A program made the translations under genes and the position numbers. The notes under the pieces are model-generated. The model saw nothing but the letters and a program-made list of their open reading frames with translations. It searched no databases and was not told where the DNA came from. Shown piece after piece: positions 26,301 through 34,337 of a DNA stretch of 54,235 nucleotides. Numbering within the stretch: position 1 is the first letter of the stretch; each line of letters begins with the position of its first letter. Origin of the DNA: an uncultured Barnesiella sp. (lineage in GTDB: Bacteria > Bacteroidota > Bacteroidia > Bacteroidales > Barnesiellaceae); the NCBI GenBank assembly GCA_944320015.1, contig CALUFO010000017.1, positions 1 through 54,235 on the forward strand, read 5' to 3'.

Positions 26301-29118
26301 TAAGCGAGGTGCCCACAGGTATTTTTACCGTCTCGCCCACACGGGCTGTAATGTCGGTACGGGGAAGCCATATCTCGGCGAAGCGAGGGGGCTGTTTATC
26401 TTTATCGCTGTAAAGCACGAAATTGCATTCCGAGCGAATAATCCGTTTCGCCTCGTCGCTACTGAATGCCACGATGCGGTAGGGCCCCGACGGCCATTGG
26501 GTAAAGTCGGGGTAAACGGCGTTTCCGTCGGCGTCGATATTCACTTCGCCCACCTGCATTTTTATTTTGAGGCTGTCGAGCGGTTGTCGGTCGGCATCGT
26601 AGAGCGAGTAGAATACGAGCCGACAGCCTCGTTCGACGGTCTGCCCGTTGAGAGTGCGCACACGGGCTTTAATCTGTCCCGCCGATTTGTATTTGTCGAT
26701 ATATTGGGGCGCTGTGACGGTAATGAAATAGGGCGAATCGCCTACTTGTACCGTGGTCGATTGCTCCACGGTTTCGCCTGTCGGCGCGGTAATGGAGGCT
26801 GTGATGGTGTAGAGGTAGGCCTGCTCCCGGTTGATATTATCTTCGTATGTGTCGCGTTGCGGCGTAAAGGTAATGGCAAAATTGCCTGCGGCATCGACCG
26901 TCGTCGTGCGGGTCTCTATCTCTTTTCTATCGGAGGGCAGATAAATGCGGAAGAAGGGGTTGGCCTGTCGGTAGATGGTGTATTGCACCGAGGCTCCGGC
27001 CTGCGGCACACCGCTGTAACTGCGTGCCGAACCCTGTATGGTCACCGGTTTGCCGAAAGTAGTCCCTTCGTTTACCGGCTTGAACTCGACGAGAAACATG
27101 GGTAGCTTATACTCGGCGACTGCGACATTGAGAGCGCCGCTCCACGACTGGTTGACTTGCAGGGTATAGTTGCCCAACAAATTGCCCCGTGGAATGACAA
27201 ACGACCCGGTGAACTGTCCGTAGGCGTCGGTAACCACATCGACTGTCGCTATGGTGCGTGAAGAGGGATCGAGAAGCCGAACCGTACATTTCTCGTGAGG
27301 CACGACGCGGCTTTCTTGAGAGTTATTGACGTAGCGTGTACCCGAGAAATAAAGTGTCTGTCCCGGCCGATAGAGCGAGCGGTCGGTAAAAAGGGCGGTG
27401 CGGGTAAAGCCGTCGTCACGGTCGTAAATACCGGGCGACGAAAGCTGAGTGACCGGGGCAAAGCCGTCGAGCGGAGTAGCGACCTTGGCAAACAGGAAGC
27501 CTTTGCCGCCGGCGTCGATGAGGCAAAGTCCGTTTTTGTCGGTTTTTAACCGGGCTATTTCGGTCGCCTGCTCAAATTGGTAGTATTCGGGCGAGGCGTA
27601 GACCGTCACATCGGCCTTGGATATGGGCTTGCCCGTGCGGGCGTCGACGGCGAGCAATTCGAGGCTCTCCGCTCCGGCATTGCGCACGATAGTCTTTATC
27701 CCCGAAACGGTATAATTGGCCGCCGAGTTTTCGGTGGCTTTACCGTCGATGAGCATTTCGACCACATAGAATCCGGGAGCGAGTCGCGGGAAGTCGATGT
27801 ACTCGATACGGGTGACGAGCGAGAGCGGGGCATTCAACGCATAGTCGTGAGTATAAACCGGGTGTGAACGATCCCAACCGTCCTGCGGACGATATTGCCG
27901 TTGAGCTTTGAATGAGAGGGTATCAGGTTGCCGGTAAATGTTTACGGTGAGCATGTCGACATTTCGGAAAGAGAGTTTTATGCTGTCGTTTTCACCCGGA
28001 TAGGCCACGTCTTTTATGGTGAGAGAGGCGCTTTTGGCGGTCAAGGAGGTTCGCTGGTTCACCAACTCGTTGATGCGGTCGTATTGCGGATAGGCTGCTA
28101 TCCATTGGTCGCAGAGGTCGAGCGCCCGGCGGGCGTCGTCGTAACGGCCGGAGTTGCACAAGGCTGCGACGAGCACCGAGGCCGCTTCGACCGAATAGGG
28201 CATGCTGCGATAATCTTCCAGCAAGTTGTCGAGCAACTCGATGTAGTTACGGTAGAAACTGTCGCTGTCGTGGGGGTAAATGTTCCTTCCGAGGTATTCG
28301 ATTCGCCGCAAATCCCACATCATGAGCGGGGCGGAGATTTTTTCGGCAACATGGGCTTTAATGGCTTCGGCATAGAGTTGCAGAATGCGGTTGTCATATT
28401 TGTTCTGTGCGTTCAGAACAGTCGATATGAATTTTTGCGCCGGAACCAGTAACGATTCTTGCGCAAGGGGCTGTATGGGCGAGGTGCGGCCTATTTGCTG
28501 ATAGGTGTCGATAGCTTCGTAGAGCACAAAGTCATAAAGCGTGGGCATGAACAGGGTGTCGTTCCCGATAGAGAGAGCCTCACGGTAATCGGCAATCGGG
28601 GTGGCCAGCAATTCCTGTACGGGTGCTATGGCCTGAACGAGCAGAGTATCTATTTTTGCGGAGAACATGCTGGCGCTCCACGCTTCGAGAGGAAGCGAAA
28701 AATCATCGACCTCTATCCGTCGGTGTATCGAGTAATAATTATTGTCGAGGCAAATGTTGTACAACTTGGCCGATAACAGTCGCAGCAGACTTTGCTCGAC
28801 AGCGTTTTGAGTCTGTGCGGCCAGCAATTCGGTGCGGGCGATTATGGCCGGCAAGCTATCCTTGTCGATGAGATATTGCGCCGCCGATTGTTTGACGAGG
28901 GCGGCAATGGCGGCCGGAGCGTTGTGATTGTCCAGCGCCTTTTTCAATTCGACTCCGGCCGATTCGATCGCATCTTTGGGTGCGATTTTGATTTGCTCTT
29001 CGACCGATAGTTCTTGCTTCATCATATTGGTATTCGATGAATTTTCCCAAGTGTTTGCGCCGATGATGACTCCTAATGAAAGGAAGGCGGCTGCGATAAT
29101 CCATATTCTCTTTTTCAT
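23314..29118 (-). CDS. Alpha-2-macroglobulin family protein
   Basis: A 1934-residue envelope protein with an N-terminal signal or anchor (KKRIWIIAAAFLSLGVIIG). It contains the many beta-sandwich MG domains and the bait/TED region of bacterial alpha-2-macroglobulins: FTRTALFTDRSLYRPGQTLY (MG2 start), DTITVS-like domains, TVPDENTTWQFLALAY (the alpha-2-macroglobulin family signature) and the helical terpenoid-cyclase-like domain with NLQNSDGGWSWFKGMASNQW. I find no thioester CxEQ motif, so trapping by covalent bond is not expected. Such proteins are thought to protect the periplasm from host or rival proteases, often beside penicillin-binding protein 1C, which is not present here. Almost 6 kb of one reading frame; several long antisense frames are shadows. 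Confidence 0.92.
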   Translation of the reverse strand: MKKRIWIIAAAFLSLGVIIGANTWENSSNTNMMKQELSVEEQIKIAPKDAIESAGVELKKALDNHNAPAAIAALVKQSAAQYLIDKDSLPAIIARTELLAAQTQNAVEQSLLRLLSAKLYNICLDNNYYSIHRRIEVDDFSLPLEAWSASMFSAKIDTLLVQAIAPVQELLATPIADYREALSIGNDTLFMPTLYDFVLYEAIDTYQQIGRTSPIQPLAQESLLVPAQKFISTVLNAQNKYDNRILQLYAEAIKAHVAEKISAPLMMWDLRRIEYLGRNIYPHDSDSFYRNYIELLDNLLEDYRSMPYSVEAASVLVAALCNSGRYDDARRALDLCDQWIAAYPQYDRINELVNQRTSLTAKSASLTIKDVAYPGENDSIKLSFRNVDMLTVNIYRQPDTLSFKAQRQYRPQDGWDRSHPVYTHDYALNAPLSLVTRIEYIDFPRLAPGFYVVEMLIDGKATENSAANYTVSGIKTIVRNAGAESLELLAVDARTGKPISKADVTVYASPEYYQFEQATEIARLKTDKNGLCLIDAGGKGFLFAKVATPLDGFAPVTQLSSPGIYDRDDGFTRTALFTDRSLYRPGQTLYFSGTRYVNNSQESRVVPHEKCTVRLLDPSSRTIATVDVVTDAYGQFTGSFVIPRGNLLGNYTLQVNQSWSGALNVAVAEYKLPMFLVEFKPVNEGTTFGKPVTIQGSARSYSGVPQAGASVQYTIYRQANPFFRIYLPSDRKEIETRTTTVDAAGNFAITFTPQRDTYEDNINREQAYLYTITASITAPTGETVEQSTTVQVGDSPYFITVTAPQYIDKYKSAGQIKARVRTLNGQTVERGCRLVFYSLYDADRQPLDSLKIKMQVGEVNIDADGNAVYPDFTQWPSGPYRIVAFSSDEAKRIIRSECNFVLYSDKDKQPPRFAEIWLPRTDITARVGETVKIPVGTSLKEGYLFYSIYTADRLVDTRMLKLSNRCKTLSLKFDDSFKGIATISLLIVRDGSMKTAQATVRIPVPDKNLNIKTSSFRDKLLPGNLENWTFSITDAQGNPVEARFMAEMFEASMQTLRPHDWYFSAPVPTPVARLSSYPSTDYSYGRIIQSTSRSEFLSCPPETTTKFLFLDLLRSNNFRFVMTKAAPSNMQVGEARLNEMVVNDEAADVRQIVAVKSIADAAGSPEEGSSSAQPDTPLRTGEIGTAFFYPTLNTDSLGHVAVSFTVPDENTTWQFLALAYTQDLFTGQYKAQTIASKPLMVSPNMPRFVRQGDEVTIATAIQNQSEQVQDGTIFFELFDPYTEAVIDSRQYAFIVNTGESRTVNFSFTVPDGIEIIGFRTKASTLQHTDGEQQILPVLPDKVLVTDSKPFYIPGGKQVTPIVVPGMETKLKSPTVESYRLTLQYCDNPAWYAIQALPALTEVTDNDAISILATLFSNSIASSLVRSNPRVAQAIESWKASGGKNLTSLLNQNEELKQVLLSATPWVLEANNETERMQQLATLFDTNRADRLSHEALLKLQNLQNSDGGWSWFKGMASNQWVSMNILEGFARMRSLGIPLDNNEVHTMQVKAIAYLDRIMVQRRKSAPDGNLSYYDICYLDVRSSYTDIPLAGETLDCHKGMVEKLKQWVHFSTIEKAYAATALYRYGFADIAREIVASLRQYAVTSPDKGMFWPNNRASYRYSNSAVVEQCALIEAFTLVDPVTTEIDAMRHWLLTQKQTNRWESVPSTLEAISALLKAGTDWLGADSAPTTIIWGGKEMDDKGEVPFLGLTEYSIMGDHITPADAQAVISSHHAQPSWGAIYWQYYDDVKNVPAARVNELSIDRQIFVRQPSGSYLPLNKVTPKTGDRVAIRFTITVGQDMQFVCLTDSRAACFEPVEQLSGYKCREQICYYEEVKNSESRFYFDFLPKGTYVITYELNIDRPGEYTQGLSTIQSLYAPQMIARTPAQTIIIK

Positions 29119-29197
29119 ACCTCGAAAATGTTAATATGTTTGGGTAATATAAATAAATTTTACTTAACCATTTATATTTAAGAAGATGATTTTTACC

Positions 29198-30388
29198 TCA
29201 CGAACGCTGCATGAGCGTTTCATTCTTGCCATTTATTCGATCGACAACGACAGCAATGGCTCCATCGCCGGTTACATTGCAAGCCGTACCGAAGCTATCC
29301 ATGGCGATATAGAGAGCGATCATGAGCGCTTGCGCAGTTTCGTCGAAACCCAACATACCTTCGAGCACACCCAATGCCGCCATAATAGCGCCACCGGGCA
29401 CACCGGGCGCGGCGACCATCGTGATACCGAGCATGAGTATAAAACCGCTGAAATCAAGCGCATCGATAGGCATGCCGGCCATCATCATAATAGCCATGGC
29501 ACAGGCCGTTATTTTCATGGTGCTTCCCGACAGGTGTATGGTCGCACACAGGGGAATAACAAAAGTGGCGATATTTTTGCTCACTCCGTTTTTAATTGTC
29601 TGTTCCAAAGTGACGGGTATAGTGGCTGCCGACGACTGGGTGCCAAGCGCCGTGGCATAGGCGGGGAGCATGGTTTTGAGCAATCGCAAAGGATTCTTTT
29701 TCCCGACAAGCCCGGCCAAAGAAAATTGAATAAGTAACAAGAGGATGTGCAAAATGAATATAACCACGATAATTTTGACAAATACCGAAATAATAGAGGC
29801 TACCTGCCCCGAAATGGTCATATTGAGGAAAATACCGAAGATATGAAGCGGCAGGAGCGGTATAATGACTTTTTCGATGAGCAGGGTAACAATGTCGCGC
29901 AAGTCGACAGCAGCCTTGCGCAAGGTGCTGCCCGATATGGCCGAGAGCCCTAACCCAATACAGAAAGAGAGAAGCAAGGCGGTCATGATGTCGAGCGGCG
30001 CCGGCATCTCGACAGTGAAAAACGGCTCCAATGCCATTTGACCGGAGGCTCCCGCAAGGGAGGCCGATTGAGCCGATTCGGTAATCAAGCTGGGAAATAT
30101 GGCTTCACAACTGAAATAGGTGAAAAACCCCGAAAATATCGTAGAACCATAGGCGATCATCGCCGTAATCAACAACAGCCTGCCTGCCCCTTTTCCCAAA
30201 TCGGAGATAGCCGGGACAATCAACCCGACGATAATTATGGGAATGGCAAAGTTGAGAAAGTTCCCGAAGAGCCCGTTGAAAGTGACAAACAGGCGCGCGA
30301 CCGGTATCGGGAGGAACTGTCCTAAAATAATACCTGCGATTATAGCGATAATGACTTGCCAAAGGAGTGAGATTCGAAATTTTTTCAT
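29198..30388 (-). CDS. Dicarboxylate/amino acid:cation symporter (DAACS family)
   Basis: 396 residues with about eight hydrophobic segments and two re-entrant loops of the GltP/DctA fold. Conserved parts are ALGTQSSAATIPVTLEQT (HP1, serine-rich), TIHLSGST (TM7 signature, where relatives have NMDGT), TMVAAPGVPGGA (HP2) and DSFGTACNVTGDGAIA (TM8). Substrate is probably a dicarboxylate, aspartate/glutamate or serine; the altered NMDGT motif makes it uncertain. Start at 30388 follows the hydrophobic onset. A promoter lies at 30439-30409. It is 79 nt upstream of the macroglobulin gene on the same strand. Confidence 0.9.
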   Translation of the reverse strand: MKKFRISLLWQVIIAIIAGIILGQFLPIPVARLFVTFNGLFGNFLNFAIPIIIVGLIVPAISDLGKGAGRLLLITAMIAYGSTIFSGFFTYFSCEAIFPSLITESAQSASLAGASGQMALEPFFTVEMPAPLDIMTALLLSFCIGLGLSAISGSTLRKAAVDLRDIVTLLIEKVIIPLLPLHIFGIFLNMTISGQVASIISVFVKIIVVIFILHILLLLIQFSLAGLVGKKNPLRLLKTMLPAYATALGTQSSAATIPVTLEQTIKNGVSKNIATFVIPLCATIHLSGSTMKITACAMAIMMMAGMPIDALDFSGFILMLGITMVAAPGVPGGAIMAALGVLEGMLGFDETAQALMIALYIAMDSFGTACNVTGDGAIAVVVDRINGKNETLMQRS

Positions 30389-30408
30389 GTCGATAAATTT
30401 GCTTTTAA

Positions 30409-30439
30409 CAAAAATAGGAAAATAATCGAACCTAAGCAA
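30409..30439 (-). promoter_or_regulatory. Symporter promoter, Bacteroidota type
   Basis: Minus strand TTG (30439-30437), 20-nt spacer, TATTTTTG (30416-30409), with the start expected ~14 nt before the ATG at 30388. Confidence 0.65.
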
Positions 30440-30477
30440 GAGCCGAAGGCGGGATTCTTACCGGAGAAAGATTGAAC

Positions 30478-31161
30478 TTATGTCAAAAATCGGGAGGCGG
30501 GGACGATTGTCGAGCCGATGTCGGTGGCCGAGACAAAGCGCCGTAGCAAATCGATAGTCCAATCGAGGGTCTCGTCGAGAGGCATCTCTTCGCCATAGGC
30601 ATTGATGAGGAACAATAAATTGCGGGTGTCGAGCGTGATTTTGGTGCGTTCCTCGTCGCTGGTGGGAGTGCCTATACCGCCTGTATTATCGCGATAAACG
30701 GGCAATCCCTCGATGTTGAGTATGCCCCGGCCAATGCCGTGGAAAGGCTCACCTTCCCGCCCGACCCCCAATGTGAGGGTGTCGCCGTCGATATGGGCGG
30801 CATCGAAAGCCCCGATAGAATAGCCGGCTCTTATGGAGACAAGATTTCCCAAATCGACCAACGTGTCGATGCGATAGATACCCATGCCTTTGACAATGCG
30901 GCGACAGAGGGCTTCGGAGGATACCCGATAGCGGTTGGGGTCTTTCCCAAAAGCCCGGTAGGCCTTTCGGGTGGCTTGTATAGCTGGGCGTTTGTTGATT
31001 TCGTCGAGCCGGTAAGCCGCCGCGATGCGGTCCACCTCCTCGTCGATGAGTTGCCACAGCGCCGGGTTACTCTCGCTGTTGGCCACCCGGGCCTCGATAA
31101 CTCCGATGCGCAGAGCCGGACAAGTGGTGGCGAAATGGGTTTCGATGCAAATATTTTTCAT
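30478..31161 (-). CDS. B3/B4 tRNA-binding domain protein
   Basis: A 227-residue soluble protein containing the B3/B4 domain otherwise found in the phenylalanyl-tRNA synthetase beta chain (editing region): RKAYRAFGKDPNRYRVSSEA, LVDLGNLVSIRAGYSIGAFD, GEPFHGIGRGILNIEGLP and YRDNTGGIGTPTSDEERTKI. Stand-alone B3/B4 proteins are common; a trans-editing or amino-acid related role is proposed but unproven. A candidate promoter TTTC-N20-TATTTTTG (31219-31188) lies 27 nt upstream of the start. Confidence 0.88.
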   Translation of the reverse strand: MKNICIETHFATTCPALRIGVIEARVANSESNPALWQLIDEEVDRIAAAYRLDEINKRPAIQATRKAYRAFGKDPNRYRVSSEALCRRIVKGMGIYRIDTLVDLGNLVSIRAGYSIGAFDAAHIDGDTLTLGVGREGEPFHGIGRGILNIEGLPVYRDNTGGIGTPTSDEERTKITLDTRNLLFLINAYGEEMPLDETLDWTIDLLRRFVSATDIGSTIVPASRFLT

Positions 31162-31287
31162 GAAAACCGTCTTTTTTGAAACCTGTTCAAAAATAACTTT
31201 TTTGGATTCTTTGCCGAAATGATTTCTGCGAATAAAATATTATCTTTGCAAAAAATGTAAAACATATCATTCAAAAAAAATAACAAT

Positions 31288-32118
31288 ATGAAAGCACATT
31301 TGCTGTCGCCCAATGGCGCATTGAAAACGGGGTGGGCATTGACCCGTAAACACTTTATCGTCATGCTCGGACTTTTCTTGGGGATTATGATTTTGTCGTG
31401 GATTGTCTCTATACTCGGAGGCACTGATATAACTTCGGTTCGTTATTGGATAGTCTATGTAGTAAATATTATCCTACCTATATGGCTTGGAGCAGGTATA
31501 AATAAAATTATGCTGAATGCCTATGCCGGTGAAGAACCGTCGTTCTCGACTTTCGGAGCCATATTGCCCAAGTTGGGCGGCTTGATTGTGTTGAACATAG
31601 TGGTAAGTTTTATCTGCTTTTTCCCTGCACTTGTAGGATTTATCATTGTGATAGTCGGCCTCGGTTCGGGTTTGCCCGTTACCGATTTCTCTAATCCTTA
31701 TGAATTGGGGAATACCTTGGGTATGATGTTCAGCGGGGTATCGGGCATCATCTCCATACTTTTCTCGCTAGTCACTTTGTATCTGGCCCTGCGTCTGATG
31801 TTTGCGACTCTGGCCTATGTCGACGATTTCTCTATTGGTGTTTCCGATGCTGTTCGACGAAGCTGGGAAATGACTCGCGGGAATATGGGGAAAATCATTC
31901 TTGCCATCTTGATGATTGTTGTGCTGAATATCATCGGTCTTGTTGCCTTGATTGTGGGTGTTGTGGTGACGCTCATTATCTCGGCCTTTATGATAGTGGC
32001 CCTGTATGAGCAGATAAAGGAGAGTGAGCAACCTGCCGTGGCCGCGACAGCCGAGCCGACCCGCTATGATAACGAAAATCCGGCTCAGCCCGAGGAGCCG
32101 GGCGATAACGCCGAATGA
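31288..32118 (+). CDS. Multi-pass membrane protein (DUF975/GdpP-like membrane domain type)
   Basis: 276 residues with about six hydrophobic segments: near 23-45, 54-75, 95-125, 150-180 and two at 205-245, ending with a hydrophilic Pro/Glu/Ala-rich tail. LSPNGALKTGWALTRKHFIV and SDAVRRSWEMTRGNMGKIIL are the two amphipathic entry helices seen in membrane proteins of the DUF975 or glycerophosphodiesterase-membrane family. Function unknown. A -7 box TATCTTTG stands at 31241-31248. The stop overlaps an ATG at 32115 (ATGA). Confidence 0.75.
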   Translation: MKAHLLSPNGALKTGWALTRKHFIVMLGLFLGIMILSWIVSILGGTDITSVRYWIVYVVNIILPIWLGAGINKIMLNAYAGEEPSFSTFGAILPKLGGLIVLNIVVSFICFFPALVGFIIVIVGLGSGLPVTDFSNPYELGNTLGMMFSGVSGIISILFSLVTLYLALRLMFATLAYVDDFSIGVSDAVRRSWEMTRGNMGKIILAILMIVVLNIIGLVALIVGVVVTLIISAFMIVALYEQIKESEQPAVAATAEPTRYDNENPAQPEEPGDNAE

Positions 32119-32174
32119 TTCGCACATACGCCTCCTGCCATAGGACAGCAGATGCGATAAACCAGATTGAGCCT

Positions 32175-32723
32175 ATGAATTGCTTTCGGTACAAGAACGA
32201 ATACCTGTCTCCGCTGGGGCCGATGACGATGACCAGCGACGGAGTGAGCTTGACAGGGTTGTGGTTCGACGGGCAAAAGTATTTCCCCGAGGATTTGGCG
32301 ACCGGTGGCGAGCCGGCAGCATTGCCTGTTTTTGAACAGACAGGCGCATGGCTCGACCATTATTTCGCAGGAGAGAATCCCGGCGGAACCCCGCCTTTGC
32401 GGTTGGAGGGCAGCCCTTTCAGGCAAGCCGTATGGCGTTTGTTACAGGAAATCCCACATGGACGGGTGGTGAGCTATGGAATGCTCGCCGGGCGTTTGTC
32501 GGCCTTGCAGGGTGGAATCCCGGTATCGGCGCAGGCGGTAGGCGGAGCCGTAGGCCACAATCCGGTAAGCATTGTGGTGCCGTGCCATCGAGTAGTGGGG
32601 AGCGACGGTAGGCTCACCGGCTACGCCGGGGGATTATCGCGCAAAGAAGCCTTGTTGCGGCTCGAAGGGCTTCGCTGTCACAGCCTTTCTTGTGAAGCGT
32701 CGTTTGAATCATGGCCTGTATGA
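32175..32723 (+). CDS. ogt: Methylated-DNA--protein-cysteine methyltransferase
   Basis: Repairs O6-methylguanine by transfer of the methyl group to its own cysteine. The active site PCHRVVG and the helix-turn-helix region FRQAVWRLLQEIPHGRVVSY, VGGAVGHNPVSIVVPCHR and GYAGGLSRKEALLRLEG are complete. Start chosen at 32175 (MNCFRYKNEY) where family similarity begins; an ATG at 32115 overlapping the previous stop would add 20 residues and would imply coupling, so it cannot be excluded. Confidence 0.92.
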   Translation: MNCFRYKNEYLSPLGPMTMTSDGVSLTGLWFDGQKYFPEDLATGGEPAALPVFEQTGAWLDHYFAGENPGGTPPLRLEGSPFRQAVWRLLQEIPHGRVVSYGMLAGRLSALQGGIPVSAQAVGGAVGHNPVSIVVPCHRVVGSDGRLTGYAGGLSRKEALLRLEGLRCHSLSCEASFESWPV

Positions 32724-32757
32724 GGCAAGATGTAGGTTGTTTTAAATTATGAAATAG

Positions 32758-32794
32758 AGCGAGGCGGCTCCCAGAAAACGGGAGTCGCCTCGCT
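32758..32794. terminator. Bidirectional terminator between ogt and the fimbrillin-like gene
   Basis: Long stem AGCGAGGCGGCTCCC (32758-32772) / GGGAGTCGCCTCGCT (32780-32794) with a single mismatch and a 7-nt loop, between two convergent genes. U tracts are weak on both sides, so it may work as a transcript-end stabiliser. Confidence 0.7.
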
Positions 32795-32844
32795 GTTGGG
32801 GCATGGGAGGTGCGGAATCCCCAGCCTCGTATCGTAAGGTCGCC

Positions 32845-33825
32845 TCAGTTGATGATAGGGAACTCGATAGTCTCGCTCACCTCGTTCCAATCCTCGATAG
32901 AGAAATCCCCGGGCGTCTCGCCCGACATGATTGCGCCCAAGATAATGTTGAGTGTAAGTTTGGTGTTGGGCGAAAGCGTCGAATTCAGATTTTTAGAAAG
33001 AGTATGCTTCGTGCCATCGGCCAACGTGATAATGAGTTCCAAAGGAGGATTATCGGCCGAGGGGAATAGCATGACGGTGGCATTGCTCATCACCGTGTTG
33101 TTGTCGGAACGTTCCAAATCGAATTTGACGATTTTTGTCGTGTTCTCGACTTCGGCCGTATAGAAATTCATCTTCTCGGCAATACCTCCGACCCGGGCTT
33201 GAATGCCGGCAATGGCCGGGTTGAACTCGGAGTTGTCCTGCATTTTGACAATGATTTTTATCCCGGCAGTTACCCGGGTAAGTGCCGCTTGCAAATCATC
33301 TTGTCCCACGTTGGCGGGTTTCACCGCATGAACCAAATCATACACAGGCATATAGGTACCATCGGTATTGGCTCTCATCCTGAAATAGAGCGAAGACAGG
33401 TCGACATTTTCGGTAATTCCGGGCTCATTGATAGCCGGAGTGTTGTAGATAGGCTCATCGTATTTCGGTGTACCCCAATAGACCATGTTGTAGTTCCCGA
33501 TCGGGAGTTTCAAAGGGCGGTTATACTCGCCGTAGATATGCCCGTCTAAAATGGTGTAGTACCCATTGAACACGGTCTTTTTATTGTTGATGTAGTTCCC
33601 GTAGTAGATAGAGGTCTCTGCCAAGCAGGGATAAATCTCGAGAATCCCCGTGAATGGGTTTTGGTTGAGAGGATCGGCGATACGCGCGCTCACTCTGGGA
33701 GAAATCAATTGTACCGTTTCGGGCTGTTCCGGCTCGTCGTTTTTTTTATCGTCGTTATCGTCGCAACAAGCGGCGAAAGACGTTAGAAGCAGTAGGGCGA
33801 TTGTCCCAAATAAGATTTTTTTCAT
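32845..33825 (-). CDS. Fimbrillin-like (FimA/Mfa or FimB type) lipoprotein
   Basis: A 326-residue lipoprotein with signal peptide LLLLTSFAAC and lipobox cysteine (20), followed by an acidic DDNDDKKNDEP tether. The mature part has the spacing of Bacteroidales fimbrillin proteins: a long N-terminal beta domain (residues ~45-165), a second one with LTRVTAGIKIIVKM, and a C-terminal strand ending in FSIEDWNEVSETIEF, where the DWN near the end is typical. It may be a tip, anchor (Mfa2-like) or stalk subunit, but no other fimbrial gene is adjacent. Confidence 0.6.
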   Translation of the reverse strand: MKKILFGTIALLLLTSFAACCDDNDDKKNDEPEQPETVQLISPRVSARIADPLNQNPFTGILEIYPCLAETSIYYGNYINNKKTVFNGYYTILDGHIYGEYNRPLKLPIGNYNMVYWGTPKYDEPIYNTPAINEPGITENVDLSSLYFRMRANTDGTYMPVYDLVHAVKPANVGQDDLQAALTRVTAGIKIIVKMQDNSEFNPAIAGIQARVGGIAEKMNFYTAEVENTTKIVKFDLERSDNNTVMSNATVMLFPSADNPPLELIITLADGTKHTLSKNLNSTLSPNTKLTLNIILGAIMSGETPGDFSIEDWNEVSETIEFPIIN

Positions 33826-34113
33826 ACTGTTGTCGTTTAAAAATAGATTGATATGAATAACTGTTTCCTATATAACAACAGGTGAAATGAATTGTTTCCC
33901 GGGAACAGTTTTCTTGTAAGGGAAAAGGCACAGCTTGTAAAATAAAGGGGGCTTCTGTTCTTGACATAAATAATAGAATGAGAGAAAGTCAAGACCTTCC
34001 GCTGCCCGATAACAACAGCGGCTTTTCTTGGGGACAATCGAAAAGTTGAAAAACAAGGAGTATGAGAGACTACGCCCCACCTATACGAGGAACACATTCC
34101 CGAGGAGAGCCAT
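33826..34113. other. Non-coding gap upstream of the fimbrillin-like gene
   Basis: 288 bp without a gene. It contains the palindrome GTTTCCCGGGAAC-like sequence near 33893-33906 and, on the plus strand, a stem CCGCTG / CAGCGG (33999-34021) followed by CTTTTC, which resembles a terminator but has no plus-strand gene upstream. Confidence 0.4.
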
Positions 34114-34145
34114 AAAAAAGGCCGCACCACTTATGGCACAGCCTT
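34114..34145 (-). terminator. Terminator of the tRNA-Lys transcript
   Basis: Minus-strand stem AAGGCTGTGCC (34145-34135) / GGTGCGGCCTT (34128-34118), fully paired with G-U wobbles, loop ATAAGT, then TTTTTT. It lies 10 nt after the tRNA. Confidence 0.85.
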
Positions 34146-34154
34146 CTTTTTCGG

Positions 34155-34227
34155 TGATCCGCCTGGGGCTCGAACCCAGGACCCCAACATTAAAAGTGTT
34201 GTGCTCTACCAACTGAGCTAGCGAATC
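34155..34227 (-). tRNA. tRNA-Lys (anticodon TTT)
   Basis: The minus strand gives a full cloverleaf: acceptor GATTCGC / GCGGATC, D arm GCTC-AGTTGGTA-GAGC, anticodon stem ACAAC...with loop CTTTTAA, anticodon TTT, and the T arm CCTGGGTTCGAGCCCCAGG. The discriminator A is followed by CCG, so the CCA end is not encoded and must be added after transcription. Promoter and terminator are both visible, so it is a single-gene unit. Confidence 0.97.
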
Positions 34228-34256
34228 TAACCTCGATGCTTTTTGAAAAAGCGTTG

Positions 34257-34287
34257 CAAAGGTATAACAATTTTTCTTCTTCACAAA
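34257..34287 (-). promoter_or_regulatory. tRNA-Lys promoter
   Basis: Minus strand TTTG (34287-34284), 19-nt spacer, TACCTTTG (34264-34257): a consensus match placed ~30 nt before the tRNA. The -7 box is the same as that of the rrn promoter. Confidence 0.85.
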
Positions 34288-34337
34288 ATTATACCTCTAA
34301 AATATACACAAGAAGAAAGAAAATTATTTCTTTTCTC

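Noticed and set aside
23839-27105. Long open frames on the plus strand opposite the macroglobulin gene (for example 23839-25203 and 26128-27105)
   Set aside because: They are antisense to a full-length 1934-residue gene with clear family motifs; they lack recognisable domains and reflect the biased codon composition of the minus-strand gene.
33999-34028. Plus-strand terminator-like hairpin CCGCTG/CAGCGG plus CTTTTC
   Set aside because: There is no plus-strand gene upstream to terminate; kept only as a remark in the gap description.
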